Part shown: positions 46,406 to 56,924 of the stretch, in pieces | How positions within the stretch are numbered: position 1 is the stretch's first letter | How the letters are laid out: the number at the start of each line of letters is the position of its first letter | Source of the DNA: Chloroflexota bacterium | GTDB taxonomy: Bacteria > Chloroflexota > Anaerolineae > Aggregatilineales > Phototrophicaceae | Reading direction: 5' to 3' | NCBI GenBank assembly: GCA_013388745.1 | Contig: JACAER010000014.1 | Location: 44,024-108,023 of the forward strand | DNA: 64,000 nucleotides | Position numbers and translations under genes: made by a program | The notes under the pieces: generated by a model | The model's input: only the letters and a program-made list of their open reading frames with translations | Told to the model about the DNA's origin: nothing | The model's database searches: none

Positions 46406-47146
46406 ATGGCTAACACGCATATTTCGTTCGGGCAGGCGATGGACACAGGCTTAGATGAAAAAGCCCAGCGCGCTGATGCCAGCACCTGTATTGTTTCGGC
46501 GCTCAACAGCCACAACTCCACCACTGACTGTGGCATTTTTGCCGTTGCGGCGGGTGTGGGCAGCAAAGAAGGGAGCAACCCCCAAAAAGCCGCTGCCATC
46601 GCCATCCAGAATGTTGCTGCTGCCTACAGCGGTGTGTACACCACAATTCTGGCTGACGAGAATTCCAACACCGCCAAATTCAGCGATTCGATGCTGACAA
46701 TGGCGCAAAAAGCCAACAAGGCTATTCAGGCCTTCGCTAGCAAAGAAAAAAGCAGCGATCAGGCCTCGCTGACCGCCGTGATGATCTTTAAGAACACGGC
46801 CTATCTGGCGCATGTCGGCAATACGCGCGCCTATATGGTCAACGGCAAGACGGTCAAACAAATCACGCACGATCAGGTGAAGGAAGACAACAAGACTCTC
46901 GCCAGCGCCTTGGGACAGGCCGCCGACCCCGAAGTAGAATGCTCCAGCCATCCGATCACCCCCGACACCAAATTTCTGTTGTGCAGCGCCAATCTGTGGA
47001 ATTTCATCAGCGAAGAACATATTCTGAAGTACCTCACAGAAGAACCCTACGCGCAGCAGGCGTGCGAAAAACTGGTGACTTTTGCCAAGACCAACGGCGC
47101 CGCCGAGCATGTGGCGGCGGTAGTGGTCTATATGCCGGAGGCCTGA
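46406..47146 (+). CDS. PP2C-like pseudophosphatase
   Basis: A 246-residue protein with the PP2C fold pattern, such as CGIFAVAAGVGS (usual form FxVADGMGG) and AYLAHVGNTRAYMVNGKTVKQITHDQ (usual HVGDSRaYL). The Asp of the DG metal motif is Ala, and the later metal motifs (TDG and DN) are not recognisable: SANLWNF and AAVVVYMP. Catalysis is therefore unlikely. It follows the TIR-TPR gene and may act as a binding or scaffold partner. Confidence 0.75.
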   Translation: MANTHISFGQAMDTGLDEKAQRADASTCIVSALNSHNSTTDCGIFAVAAGVGSKEGSNPQKAAAIAIQNVAAAYSGVYTTILADENSNTAKFSDSMLTMAQKANKAIQAFASKEKSSDQASLTAVMIFKNTAYLAHVGNTRAYMVNGKTVKQITHDQVKEDNKTLASALGQAADPEVECSSHPITPDTKFLLCSANLWNFISEEHILKYLTEEPYAQQACEKLVTFAKTNGAAEHVAAVVVYMPEA

Positions 47147-47264
47147 GGCTGCTCCGCTGCGCATCCCACGATTGGACTCAATCCCCCCTTGATTCTGCGC
47201 GCGCCCTACGCGAGGATAAGAATATCGTGTAGGGTGTTTTGATTCGCTGAGGAAAAAAGCACGG

Positions 47265-47831
47265 ATGAACATCGGAGTGCTGGCGCTGCAAGGCGCATTT
47301 ATTGAACACGAGGCGGTGCTGCGCGCTCTGGGGGCGACCGTCACCCAGGTGCGGTTGGCCGCCGATCTCGAACCGTTGGACGGCCTGGTTATTCCCGGCG
47401 GCGAAAGCACGACCATCGGCAAGCTGGCGACCAACTTCGGCTTGATGCAGCCCCTGCGCGACTTCGCCCAGACACGCCCCACCTGGGGTACCTGCGCCGG
47501 CATGATCTTTTTGGCCAAAGACATCGGCATCGACCGTCAGCCGATTCTGAGCGTGATGGACATCACCGTGAATCGCAACGCCTTCGGGCGACAGATCGAC
47601 AGTTTTGAGGTCGATTTGCCCATCAAAGGACTGGGGGCGCTCCCTTTTCACGCCGTGTTTATTCGCGCGCCGCTGGCGACCGCCGCCGGACCAGAAGTCG
47701 ATGTGCTGGCGCGCCTGGAGACACAGCAGATTGTGGCCGCGCGCCAGGGGCACTTGCTGGCGACCGCTTTTCATCCTGAACTGACCCCTGACACACGGAT
47801 GCACGAGTACTTTTTGCGCTTGGCGCGCTGA
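47265..47831 (+). CDS. pdxT: Pyridoxal 5'-phosphate synthase glutaminase subunit
   Basis: A 188-residue class-I glutamine amidotransferase of PdxT type. It begins MNIGVLALQGAFIEHE, has PGGESTTIGKL, the nucleophile Cys in WGTCAGMI, and the His/Glu pair in AFHPELT. It supplies ammonia to PdxS for vitamin B6 synthesis. Its partner pdxS is not in the window, which is unusual because the two are often adjacent. A GAGGAAA site precedes the ATG. Confidence 0.95.
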   Translation: MNIGVLALQGAFIEHEAVLRALGATVTQVRLAADLEPLDGLVIPGGESTTIGKLATNFGLMQPLRDFAQTRPTWGTCAGMIFLAKDIGIDRQPILSVMDITVNRNAFGRQIDSFEVDLPIKGLGALPFHAVFIRAPLATAAGPEVDVLARLETQQIVAARQGHLLATAFHPELTPDTRMHEYFLRLAR

Positions 47832-47863
47832 AAATGAGCCTGAAAATCTGCTGAATCTTATCG

Positions 47864-47891
47864 TTCACAATTGCCAAGACCGTGCTACAAT
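47864..47891 (+). promoter_or_regulatory. Possible promoter of the acidic ORF
   Basis: TTCACA and TACAAT boxes separated by 16 bases lie about 40 bases upstream of the acidic ORF. The -10 box is good, the -35 fair. Confidence 0.5.
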
Positions 47892-47928
47892 ACGCGCGCA
47901 TTTAGCTAACCAACGGTAGGGTGAGCAT

Positions 47929-48192
47929 ATGGACACACTATTTCCCACAATCATCTACGCGCAGGACGACGATCTCGACGAGGATATGGAACTCTACGAC
48001 GAGGAAGAAGAGTTCGAAGAAGAGTTCGAGGAAGAAGAGTTCGAAGAAGAGTTCGAGGAAGATGACTACGTGGACGACGAAGGCTACGACATCGACGAAC
48101 TCGACGACGAAGACGACCTGTACGAGGATGACGACGACTACTACGACGACGACGAAGACGAAGAAGAATACGAGGAAGAAGACGAATTTTAG
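47929..48192 (+). CDS. Extremely acidic low-complexity small protein
   Basis: An 87-residue frame: after MDTLFPTIIYAQ nearly every residue is Asp, Glu, Tyr, Phe or Leu, with repeated EEFEEEFEEEE-type blocks. GGGTGAG precedes the ATG and a promoter-like pair and a terminator-like hairpin flank it, which supports a real gene. The Asp-to-Glu gradient resembles poly-acidic tails or metal- or nucleic-acid-mimic peptides. A frame created only by GA-rich repeats cannot be excluded. Confidence 0.5.
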   Translation: MDTLFPTIIYAQDDDLDEDMELYDEEEEFEEEFEEEEFEEEFEEDDYVDDEGYDIDELDDEDDLYEDDDDYYDDDEDEEEYEEEDEF

Positions 48193-48221
48193 TCGCCGGA
48201 TCGCCGTCTCCTGCTCGAAAA

Positions 48222-48260
48222 CCCGCTCTGGATCTGGTTTCCGGCGGGCTTTTGTTTTGG
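48222..48260 (+). terminator. Terminator after the acidic ORF
   Basis: CCCGC / GCGGG stem with a second inner pairing GGA/TCC, followed by CTTTTGTTTT. It lies 30 bases after the stop of the acidic ORF and separates it from the RNA element downstream. Confidence 0.6.
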
Positions 48261-48295
48261 GGGCTTTTAGCCTCATTTTCCCCGATTTTAGGGGG

Positions 48296-48323
48296 TTTAC
48301 AAACGTCCAAACCGGTGTATCAT
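48296..48323 (+). promoter_or_regulatory. Possible promoter of the structured RNA
   Basis: TTTACA, a 16-base spacer and TATCAT. The start point would be near 48330, after the preceding terminator and before the structured element, which suggests independent transcription. Confidence 0.5.
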
Positions 48324-48401
48324 AAAAATGTCCAGCAAAAACTGGACGCAACCTATCGTAAGGTTCAGAAGAAAAACTTATGGACAGCCACAGTACCAAC
48401 C

Positions 48402-48540
48402 TGCTGCCTCCCTTAGTGGGCGGCGATAATTTGTTGGTGAGCTAGTTCCCCGCTTCTCCTTCCCCTGGCGAACCGGGACACCCCACTAGCTCCCGCGTTA
48501 TCGCCGACCCTCGTGTCGAGGGCACGCCCCAGAGGCAGCA
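48402..48540 (+). ncRNA. Structured RNA candidate, 6S-like rod with side hairpin
   Basis: Four nested perfect stems define a rod: 402-410/532-540 (TGCTGCCTC/GAGGCAGCA), 418-422/525-529, 423-429/498-504 and 439-446/485-492 (GAGCTAGT/ACTAGCTC), all numbers plus 48,000. A side hairpin 508-513/517-522 (CCCTCG/CGAGGG) sits on the 3' strand only, as in 6S RNA, which has a 3'-strand hairpin in its central bubble. Two small hairpins precede it (48329-48360). It contains no convincing ORF. It could instead be a 5'-leader element of the DUF1003 gene 84 bases downstream. The pairing is seen; identity is inference. Confidence 0.55.
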
Positions 48541-48623
48541 AAACCACAATCACATACTTGTTCGCCGGTGTGCGCGCCGTGTGCTTGGGCGTGTATACCT
48601 AAACTGCGTTATGGAGGCGTACC

Positions 48624-49301
48624 ATGTACAACGACCTGCTGCTCGATCGTATGGCCGCGGTGGAGAACGACAGCGATACCGATGAGCGTATTCAGGAGTT
48701 GATCTCCGAAATTGAGGAACTGGACAGCTTGCTGGGGCCAGAGGCGCAGGCTTTGATTCGTGATCTGCGCGGCCACACGGTGACCGACGATGTCTACGAA
48801 GACATTGACGAGCATTCCACGTTCGGCCAGCGCATGGCCGACAAACTGGCGTCGTTAGCCGGGAGCTGGTTCTTCATCATCGCCTTTGTGCTGATCATGG
48901 CCGTCTGGATCGGCGCCAACATTTATCTGGGCGCGCAGGCTTTCGATCCGTTTCCGTTCATCCTGCTCAATCTGACGCTGAGCACGCTGGCGGCGCTGCA
49001 AGCCCCCGTGATCCTGATGGCACAGAACCGCCAGGCGGCCAAAGACCGCGCGATGGCCGAAAACGATTATCAGGTGAACCTCAAGAGCGAAGTCGAAATC
49101 GCCGACCTGCACCGCAAGATCGACTCGCTGACCGACGCCCTGTGCGCCCAGACCAAGCTGGTGAACGCCCTGGTGTCGGCGCGCCGGCAGGAACTCAACG
49201 CCACCGTGCGCGCAATGGAACACACGCGCCGCAGCGAAAGCGCACGCCACAGCGAACGTTTCGCCAGCGAACGTTTCGCCAGCGAACAGGTCGCCCGTTA
49301 G
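48624..49301 (+). CDS. DUF1003 membrane protein
   Basis: A 225-residue protein. A helical N-terminal region (about 1-70) precedes two membrane helices: GSWFFIIAFVLIMAVWIGANIYL and FILLNLTLSTLAALQAPVILMAQNRQ, the classic DUF1003 pattern. The C-terminal part is a basic coiled coil ending in SERFASERFASEQVAR, made by a 15-base tandem repeat at 49251-49280. GGAGGCG precedes the ATG. Function of the family is unknown. Confidence 0.88.
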   Translation: MYNDLLLDRMAAVENDSDTDERIQELISEIEELDSLLGPEAQALIRDLRGHTVTDDVYEDIDEHSTFGQRMADKLASLAGSWFFIIAFVLIMAVWIGANIYLGAQAFDPFPFILLNLTLSTLAALQAPVILMAQNRQAAKDRAMAENDYQVNLKSEVEIADLHRKIDSLTDALCAQTKLVNALVSARRQELNATVRAMEHTRRSESARHSERFASERFASEQVAR

Positions 49302-49323
49302 TCCGCGTTTTAGTCACGCCCAT

Positions 49324-49364
49324 GCGCGGGGATGGGATACAAGACCATCTCCGCGCGCTTTTTT
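49324..49364 (+). terminator. Terminator of the DUF1003 gene
   Basis: A 12-bp stem (GCGCGGGGATGG pairing with CCATCTCCGCGC, one G-T pair) followed by a run of six T after GCGC. It lies 22 bases after the stop and faces the convergent TPR gene. Confidence 0.8.
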
Positions 49365-49392
49365 GTCCCCCCACATGTTTCGCCCGCCCGCC

Positions 49393-49989
49393 TTAATTAT
49401 CGTCGTCGCTGGCGCCATCGAGCAGTTGAAGCTGCTGCCCAGCGATCGGCGGCGGCGGTTGGCCGATTTTGCTCTGCTGGTCGATCTGACGCTGGAATTC
49501 GCGCTGCCATTTTTGGGCGTCGCTTTTGCGCTTGTCGCCGGCCTTGTCCAGCGAAGCAGCGGCCTGCTCCATATAGGCCAGTGCCAGCGGGTTATCGCCC
49601 TTGCGGTGATAGGTCAGCGCCAGATAGTAGAGCGTTTCCGGGCGCTGCGGGTCAGCTTTGAAGGCGTCCTTAAAGTGCGCCAGCGCTTCGTCCCAGTTTT
49701 TGCTGTTGTAGGCTATCATGCCGCGCCCATAATGCGCCAGCATCTCCAGCGCGTTGAGCTTGAGCGCCTGCTGGAAGTCTTCCTGCGCCTTTTTTTCTTC
49801 GCCGTCTTCCAGATAAATAAAACCGCGCGTCGCGTAATATTCCGCTCGTGTGGGCAGCAGGTCGATGGCCTCGTTCATCTTCAGAATGGCTTCGTCGAAC
49901 TGCCGCTTGCGATAAGCGTCGAGCGCCAGTTTGTAATTTTCGTCGGCGTCATAGCGCGTCAGGCCGAAACGCTGGCTAAAGCGTGCCAT
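49393..49989 (-). CDS. TPR-repeat protein
   Basis: A 198-residue soluble protein with three to four tetratricopeptide repeats (about 15-150), such as YKLALDAYRKRQFDEAILKMNEAIDLLP and ALAHFKDAFKADPQRPETLYYLALTYHRKGDN. The C terminus is a Gln/Pro-rich linker and an acidic DGASDDDN tail. It is divergent from the acyl-CoA dehydrogenase at 50112. Likely a protein-interaction module; partner unknown. Confidence 0.85.
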   Translation of the reverse strand: MARFSQRFGLTRYDADENYKLALDAYRKRQFDEAILKMNEAIDLLPTRAEYYATRGFIYLEDGEEKKAQEDFQQALKLNALEMLAHYGRGMIAYNSKNWDEALAHFKDAFKADPQRPETLYYLALTYHRKGDNPLALAYMEQAAASLDKAGDKRKSDAQKWQREFQRQIDQQSKIGQPPPPIAGQQLQLLDGASDDDN

Positions 49990-50111
49990 CTGAGACCTCT
50001 TTCAGTTCGTCCTTATGATACGGTGCTATCATAGAAAGATGCAAGCCGGGCGATTCGGCTCGCCCCGCCGCGAATAAGCCATTTCACATGAACTTCTGAA
50101 GGATTTTTGTT

Positions 50112-51281
50112 ATGGATTTTGAACTGACGCAAGAACAACGCATGTTCCAGCGCATGGTGCGCGAATTCTGCGACGCCGAGCTCAAGCCCTATGCCACAGA
50201 GGTGGACGAAACCGGCACCATGCGCTGGGAGGCCGTGCGTAAAATGGCGGGCATTGGCCTTTTGGGGCTGGCCGTTCCCGAAGCCTACGGCGGCAGCGAA
50301 GCAGACACCATCACGACGGTGCTGGCGATGGAAGAATTGGGCCGCACCTGCGGCTCGACGGCCCTTTCGGTGGCCGCGCATAATGGGTTGGGCTGCGCGC
50401 CGCTGGCCCACTGGGGCAGCCAGCAGCAGAAAGAAAAATACTTCCCGCGTTTGCTCAGCGGCGAACATCTGGGCGCGCTGGCGCTGACCGAACCCAATGC
50501 CGGTTCCGACCTTTCCGGCGGTGTGCAGACCTTCGCCACCAAAGACGACAACGGTTGGGTGATCGAGGGGCGCAAAGCCTGGATCACCAACGCCAGCCTG
50601 GCGCCGGTGATTACGGTGCTGCTGCGCACTGACCGCTACGCGGGCACCAGCGGTTTCAGCATGATCCTGGTCGAACCGGGCACGCCGGGCTTCACGATTC
50701 ATCCGCCGGAGAAAAAGATGGGGCTGAAAGGCTCGCCCACGCATATGCTGAGCTTCGACAGCGCGCGCGTGGCGCCTAACCAACTGTTGGGCGCAGAGGG
50801 CGCGGGCTTCCGCCAGACGATGCAAACGCTGGACAGCGGGCGCATCGGCATCGGCGCTATCAGCATCGGACTGGCGCAGGGGGCGTATGACGAGGCCATC
50901 AAATATGCCCAGCAGCGCCAGGCCTTCGGCAAACCCATTGCCCAGCATCAGGCGATCCAGTGGATGCTGGCGGACGCCGCGCTGGAGATCGAAGCGGCGC
51001 GGCTGATGGTGTTTAAGGCCGCCTGGATGAAAGATCACGGCAAAGACTATACCAAGATCGCTGCTATGGCGAAATTGATGGCAAGCGAGGTGGCCGAACG
51101 GGTGGCGCGCAACGCCATCCAGATTCACGGCAGCTACGGCTACAGCCGCGAATTCCCCGTAGAACGCATCTACCGCGACCAGCGCTTGATGACGATTGGC
51201 GAAGGCACGAGCGAGATTCAGCGCATGGTGATCGCGCGGCGGCTGCTGAAAGAAGCCGAATTTCACGTCCCCGCGGACTAA
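50112..51281 (+). CDS. Acyl-CoA dehydrogenase
   Basis: A 389-residue flavin acyl-CoA dehydrogenase of the short/branched-chain type. It begins MDFELTQEQRMFQRMVREFC, has LGALALTEPNAGSDLSGGVQT, the GRKAWITNAS flavin contact, and IGEGTSEIQRMVIARRLL, whose Glu is the probable catalytic base. AAGGA precedes the ATG. Unlike the enzyme at 14289 it has no kinase neighbour, so ordinary beta-oxidation of fatty or branched acyl-CoA is likely. Confidence 0.93.
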   Translation: MDFELTQEQRMFQRMVREFCDAELKPYATEVDETGTMRWEAVRKMAGIGLLGLAVPEAYGGSEADTITTVLAMEELGRTCGSTALSVAAHNGLGCAPLAHWGSQQQKEKYFPRLLSGEHLGALALTEPNAGSDLSGGVQTFATKDDNGWVIEGRKAWITNASLAPVITVLLRTDRYAGTSGFSMILVEPGTPGFTIHPPEKKMGLKGSPTHMLSFDSARVAPNQLLGAEGAGFRQTMQTLDSGRIGIGAISIGLAQGAYDEAIKYAQQRQAFGKPIAQHQAIQWMLADAALEIEAARLMVFKAAWMKDHGKDYTKIAAMAKLMASEVAERVARNAIQIHGSYGYSREFPVERIYRDQRLMTIGEGTSEIQRMVIARRLLKEAEFHVPAD

Positions 51282-51298
51282 AAAGGCGGAAAAATCAA

Positions 51299-51324
51299 AA
51301 AGGGCGTGCGTGGGCGCGCCCTTT
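51299..51324. terminator. Shared bidirectional terminator
   Basis: A perfect 8-bp stem AAAGGGCG / CGCCCTTT with a 10-base loop between the convergent dehydrogenase and response regulator genes. A-rich and T-containing flanks on both sides allow use in either direction. Confidence 0.65.
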
Positions 51325-51328
51325 GGGT

Positions 51329-51685
51329 CTAACCCTGGATCAGCTTATTGAAGAGCACCGGCAGTTCATCCGGCTCGAAGGGCTTGACGAGAAAATGATT
51401 GGCGCCGGCGCTCAATACTTCTGCCGAGACATCCATACCAGAGGCAACCACCACCGGCGTCTGCGCGAATTCGGCGCTGGCGCGCAGCGCCCGCAGCACT
51501 TCCACGCCGTGCATATCTGCCAGATGATAGTCCATCAGGAAGACATCCGGGCGCACTTTTTGCGCCAGCGGCATCACATCGACACCACGTCCGGCCACCG
51601 ACACCTCAAAACCATCGAGTTCCAGCAGGGTTTGCAGCAGTTTGACGGTCGTGCGGTCATCATCGACAATCATGACTTTGGGCAA
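51329..51685 (-). CDS. Single-domain response regulator (CheY-like)
   Basis: A 118-residue receiver domain with the acidic triad start IVDDD, the phospho-acceptor Asp in DVFLMDYHL, the Ser in VVVASGMD and Lys in FLVKPFEPDE. There is no output domain, so it probably acts by protein contact. The start TTG 51685 is supported by AAGGA eight bases upstream; ATG 51673 would cut the first strand. No histidine kinase is adjacent. It lies downstream of lon on the same strand. Confidence 0.9.
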   Translation of the reverse strand: MPKVMIVDDDRTTVKLLQTLLELDGFEVSVAGRGVDVMPLAQKVRPDVFLMDYHLADMHGVEVLRALRASAEFAQTPVVVASGMDVSAEVLSAGANHFLVKPFEPDELPVLFNKLIQG

Positions 51686-51762
51686 GGGGCATGTCCTTTC
51701 ACAGCGCGTCGTGTTTTGTGCGCAGATCGTTTTTTGGGCCGCCAGGCTTGGATCCTAGCCGG

Positions 51763-51789
51763 AGAACCCAGGGGTTACCCCTGGGTTCT
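51763..51789. repeat. Perfect 12-bp stem-loop between lon and the response regulator
   Basis: AGAACCCAGGGG pairs with CCCCTGGGTTCT around a 3-base loop. It lies 40 bases downstream of lon and 78 bases upstream of the response regulator. No T run follows on the minus strand, so it may be an attenuator, RNA-stability element or repeat. Confidence 0.55.
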
Positions 51790-51828
51790 GCTGAATCCAA
51801 CCGGGTGATTTCTATTCTAGTGTAGTCG

Positions 51829-54318
<2,490 letters not shown>

Positions 54319-54383
54319 GATCGTTGTGAATCCTACGTTGGAAACGGAAGCAATGCGCAGTAGTGTGACAAATTATTGCGTGC

Positions 54384-54389
54384 ATTATA
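54384..54389 (-). promoter_or_regulatory. Probable -10 box of lon
   Basis: A perfect TATAAT on the minus strand 66 bases upstream of the lon ATG. No convincing -35 box at 17 bases was found, and no CIRCE-type heat-shock operator was seen. Confidence 0.45.
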
Positions 54390-54500
54390 GCATCCGCTGG
54401 TAAAAACAATATTAGACAGGGCGTGAAATTCAAGTACAATTTGAAGAAAGAACGTAAGATTGCCGCGCGGCTCATCCCGCGCAGTTTGAAGGATGCCCTC

Positions 54501-54941
54501 ATGCATGAAGAAGATTTGACACAGGTGATGCGGCGCGTGGAGTTGTTTCGCGGCTTGAGCCAGGCACAGTTGCAGCGCATCGCCAACATCAGCGCGCGCG
54601 AGGTCTATGGCAAAGGCGACACTATTTGCACGCAGGGTAGCCCCGGCGACCGTATGTACATCATCAGTCACGGCCAGGTCGAAGTCGTCGTGCGCGACCG
54701 TTCCGGCGAATCCTACCCCGTGCTGTATCTGGGGCAGGGACAGGTGGTGGGCGAAATGGCGCTGATCGATCAGGGCGTGCGTTCCGCTTCTGTGATCGGC
54801 GCGGACGACAACACCATCGTTTACAGCATCCCCAACGAGGATTTCACACAATTGTGCCAGACGGATACGGCCATCGGCTACGTCATGATGCGCAATCTCG
54901 CCCAGGATTTGTCGTTCAAACTGCGTCACCGCGATAGTTAA
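54501..54941 (+). CDS. Cyclic-nucleotide-binding-domain protein
   Basis: A 146-residue protein made mostly of one cNMP-binding domain: VELFRGLSQAQLQRIANIS, YGKGDTICTQGSPGDRMYIISHGQVEVV and VVGEMALIDQGVRSASVIG, which covers the phosphate-binding cassette with Glu and Arg. No DNA-binding domain follows. ATG 54501 has AAGGA upstream; a GTG at 54423 would add 26 basic residues and is possible. The next gene starts 17 bases later, so they form a small operon. Confidence 0.82.
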   Translation: MHEEDLTQVMRRVELFRGLSQAQLQRIANISAREVYGKGDTICTQGSPGDRMYIISHGQVEVVVRDRSGESYPVLYLGQGQVVGEMALIDQGVRSASVIGADDNTIVYSIPNEDFTQLCQTDTAIGYVMMRNLAQDLSFKLRHRDS

Positions 54942-54957
54942 TCGGGAGAACAGCGCC

Positions 54958-55173
54958 ATGATTTATAAGGTAAGCTACGTGGTGCAGGGCGGGGAATACC
55001 CCGGCGGGATCAAGAATGAATCCGAACGCCCGAAAGTGGGCGACATTGTGCAGGTGGGGCCGATGATGTTCGAGGTGATGGAGATTCAGGAGATCATGCC
55101 CCCGCGCGACGATTTCCAGTTCTTGCACGCCACGATTCGCCCCTACCGCACAGGGGTAGAAAGCCGCAATTAA
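54958..55173 (+). CDS. Small unknown protein, 71 aa
   Basis: A short soluble protein in an operon with the cNMP-binding protein. GGGAGAA precedes the ATG. The beta-rich pattern (MIYKVSYVVQGGEYPGG, VGDIVQVGPMMFEVMEIQ) suggests a compact barrel. No family recognised. Confidence 0.7.
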   Translation: MIYKVSYVVQGGEYPGGIKNESERPKVGDIVQVGPMMFEVMEIQEIMPPRDDFQFLHATIRPYRTGVESRN

Positions 55174-55253
55174 GGGCAGGCGGCGGCGCGCCGTTGTCAC
55201 TCCTGCGCTGCGCTTCGCCCGCACACGCGCGCTGAGCGCAAGCCTCTCGCGGC

Positions 55254-56507
55254 TCAATCGCTCAGCGCTGCGTCGAACGCCGGCACGCCCGCGCCAAGTG
55301 TGGCGACCAGCGTCGAAGCCTGGCCGAGCGCCGACACGCTGGCGTAGCGCAGTTCTGCCGCGCCGGCGCTGTTGAACGCCGCAAACACGTAAATATCCGC
55401 GCCGGCGAAGACCAGCAGCAGCGCGCTTTCGCCCTCGTTGGGCAGGCGCTGCGGCGGCGCGTTCCTGCTGCCCAGCCACAGCACATCCTCCTGCTGAAAC
55501 ACGAAGCTCTCCCCACCGGAAAGCCACAGCGGCGGCTGTAAACTGCCTGCCTCGCCGCTGGCGTAAAGCTGCGCATTTTCGCCGCCGCTCTCCGCCACAT
55601 AGAGTTCAAAGGTGTTATCGCTGGCGTTTTCGGCGCGCCGCATATACAGCAGCATGTCCCCGCCGCTCGACCAGCGCGGCAGCCCGAAAAAGCTGGCCTG
55701 CACGTTGCCAATCACCGCGCGGTCGCTGGGATTGGCGATCGGCAGCCGCCAGAGCAGAGTCGGCGGCGCGCTGAATTCGTCGTACAGCAGGTCGGCGTCG
55801 GGGATAGCAGCCAGCGCTGCGCTGCTGTCTGGCAGCCAGAAGATTTCCGGGTAAAACGGGAAGGACGCGCCGCTGCTGATGCCGATGAAAAACAGCAGAT
55901 TATCCTGCCTTTGGCCCAGCGGATCAAGCACGCGGATGCGGCCATCGCGTCGCCCATACGTGCCGGGATACACCACGATGATATGCTGGCGATCGGGGCT
56001 GAAGGTGAAGCGCCCGCCTTCGCTCGGCGGCAGAATCAGCGCGATTTCGCGCGTGCGGATTTCGGCGCGGTACAGGTCGTCGCGCGCGCTCACCTCGCTG
56101 TCCGTCTGCGCAACTGTGTTGAAGTACAGGGTATCGGTGTCCAGCCAGCCGACCTGTCCGATCAGCGGGCGTCCGCCGCTGACCGGACGGATGTCCCCGC
56201 GCGCGGCGATTTCCTGCTCCGCCGTGCCGTCCACATCCACCACCCACAGCGATTCGGCGCTGCCCTGCGGCCCGCGCGTGAAGGCGATGTGCTGGCCATC
56301 GGGCGCCACCAGCGGACGCACCACGCCGCCGCTGGCGATGCGCCGCGTTTCGCCCGTGCGCTGCTGCCATGAAAACAGATCGCCGTTTTCGACCCATGCC
56401 ACGGTCAACTGCGCTGCCGCTGGCGGGAGAGCAGGCGTTTGGGGCGGCTGCTCGACCAGATTGCAGGCGACCAGCAGCAGGAGCAGCAGCAGCGCGCGTA
56501 GCGGCAT
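55254..56507 (-). CDS. Lipoprotein with WD40/TolB-like beta-propeller
   Basis: A 417-residue predicted lipoprotein: signal peptide with lipobox LLVAC, then a beta-propeller with repeated motifs such as LVAPDGQHIAFTRGPQG and FTFSPDRQHIIVVYPG. ATG 56507 is chosen for the GGAGG site five bases upstream and the correct signal-peptide position. It is one of three propeller proteins between 55 and 61 kb. No enzymatic motif is seen; extracytoplasmic binding is likely. Confidence 0.82.
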   Translation of the reverse strand: MPLRALLLLLLLVACNLVEQPPQTPALPPAAAQLTVAWVENGDLFSWQQRTGETRRIASGGVVRPLVAPDGQHIAFTRGPQGSAESLWVVDVDGTAEQEIAARGDIRPVSGGRPLIGQVGWLDTDTLYFNTVAQTDSEVSARDDLYRAEIRTREIALILPPSEGGRFTFSPDRQHIIVVYPGTYGRRDGRIRVLDPLGQRQDNLLFFIGISSGASFPFYPEIFWLPDSSAALAAIPDADLLYDEFSAPPTLLWRLPIANPSDRAVIGNVQASFFGLPRWSSGGDMLLYMRRAENASDNTFELYVAESGGENAQLYASGEAGSLQPPLWLSGGESFVFQQEDVLWLGSRNAPPQRLPNEGESALLLVFAGADIYVFAAFNSAGAAELRYASVSALGQASTLVATLGAGVPAFDAALSD

Positions 56508-56924
56508 AAAGCCTCCGCGATAAATAAGCACTAGACGCATTATAACGCGCCTTTGTCCATCAGCACGCGCATCCTGATGCCTGTGATGCCCAGAAAAGGA
56601 ATTTTGGAGAGGCTGTTTGAAATGTAGGGCGACCCATCGGCCACCCCTGCTGTTTCAAACATGTGCTGAATGCGTGAGCGCTGGGCGCCCGCACGCAGCG
56701 CTTCCAGCGACAGCCTATACTTCACGGCTCTCGCACACAGCTTGCACCCACTGAACTCGACTTTATCCATTCTCGCGGATGAGTCGCGGCGTTGACCTGA
56801 AGAGTAAACATCATTTTGATGCGCTCGCCCTGTTATCGCACATTACAGTGGCATTTTTTTGCTGTCAGGATACTATCAAGAATGGTGGCGATCCATCGGC
56901 ACCGCACCTGTGGAGTACAGCGCG
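56508..56924. other. Gap without a supported gene
   Basis: This 417-base divergent gap should hold promoters for the lipoprotein and the biotinyl-domain gene. A 76-codon frame on the minus strand (56540-56770) was examined and rejected. No clear promoter boxes or repeats were seen. Confidence 0.5.

Noticed and set aside
48541..48623. tmRNA, RNase P or SRP RNA in the structured region
   Set aside because: The characteristic conserved sequences of these RNAs are absent.
56540..56770. A 76-codon minus-strand frame beside the beta-propeller lipoprotein
   Set aside because: No ribosome site, mixed composition and no recognisable motif; it lies in a divergent promoter gap.
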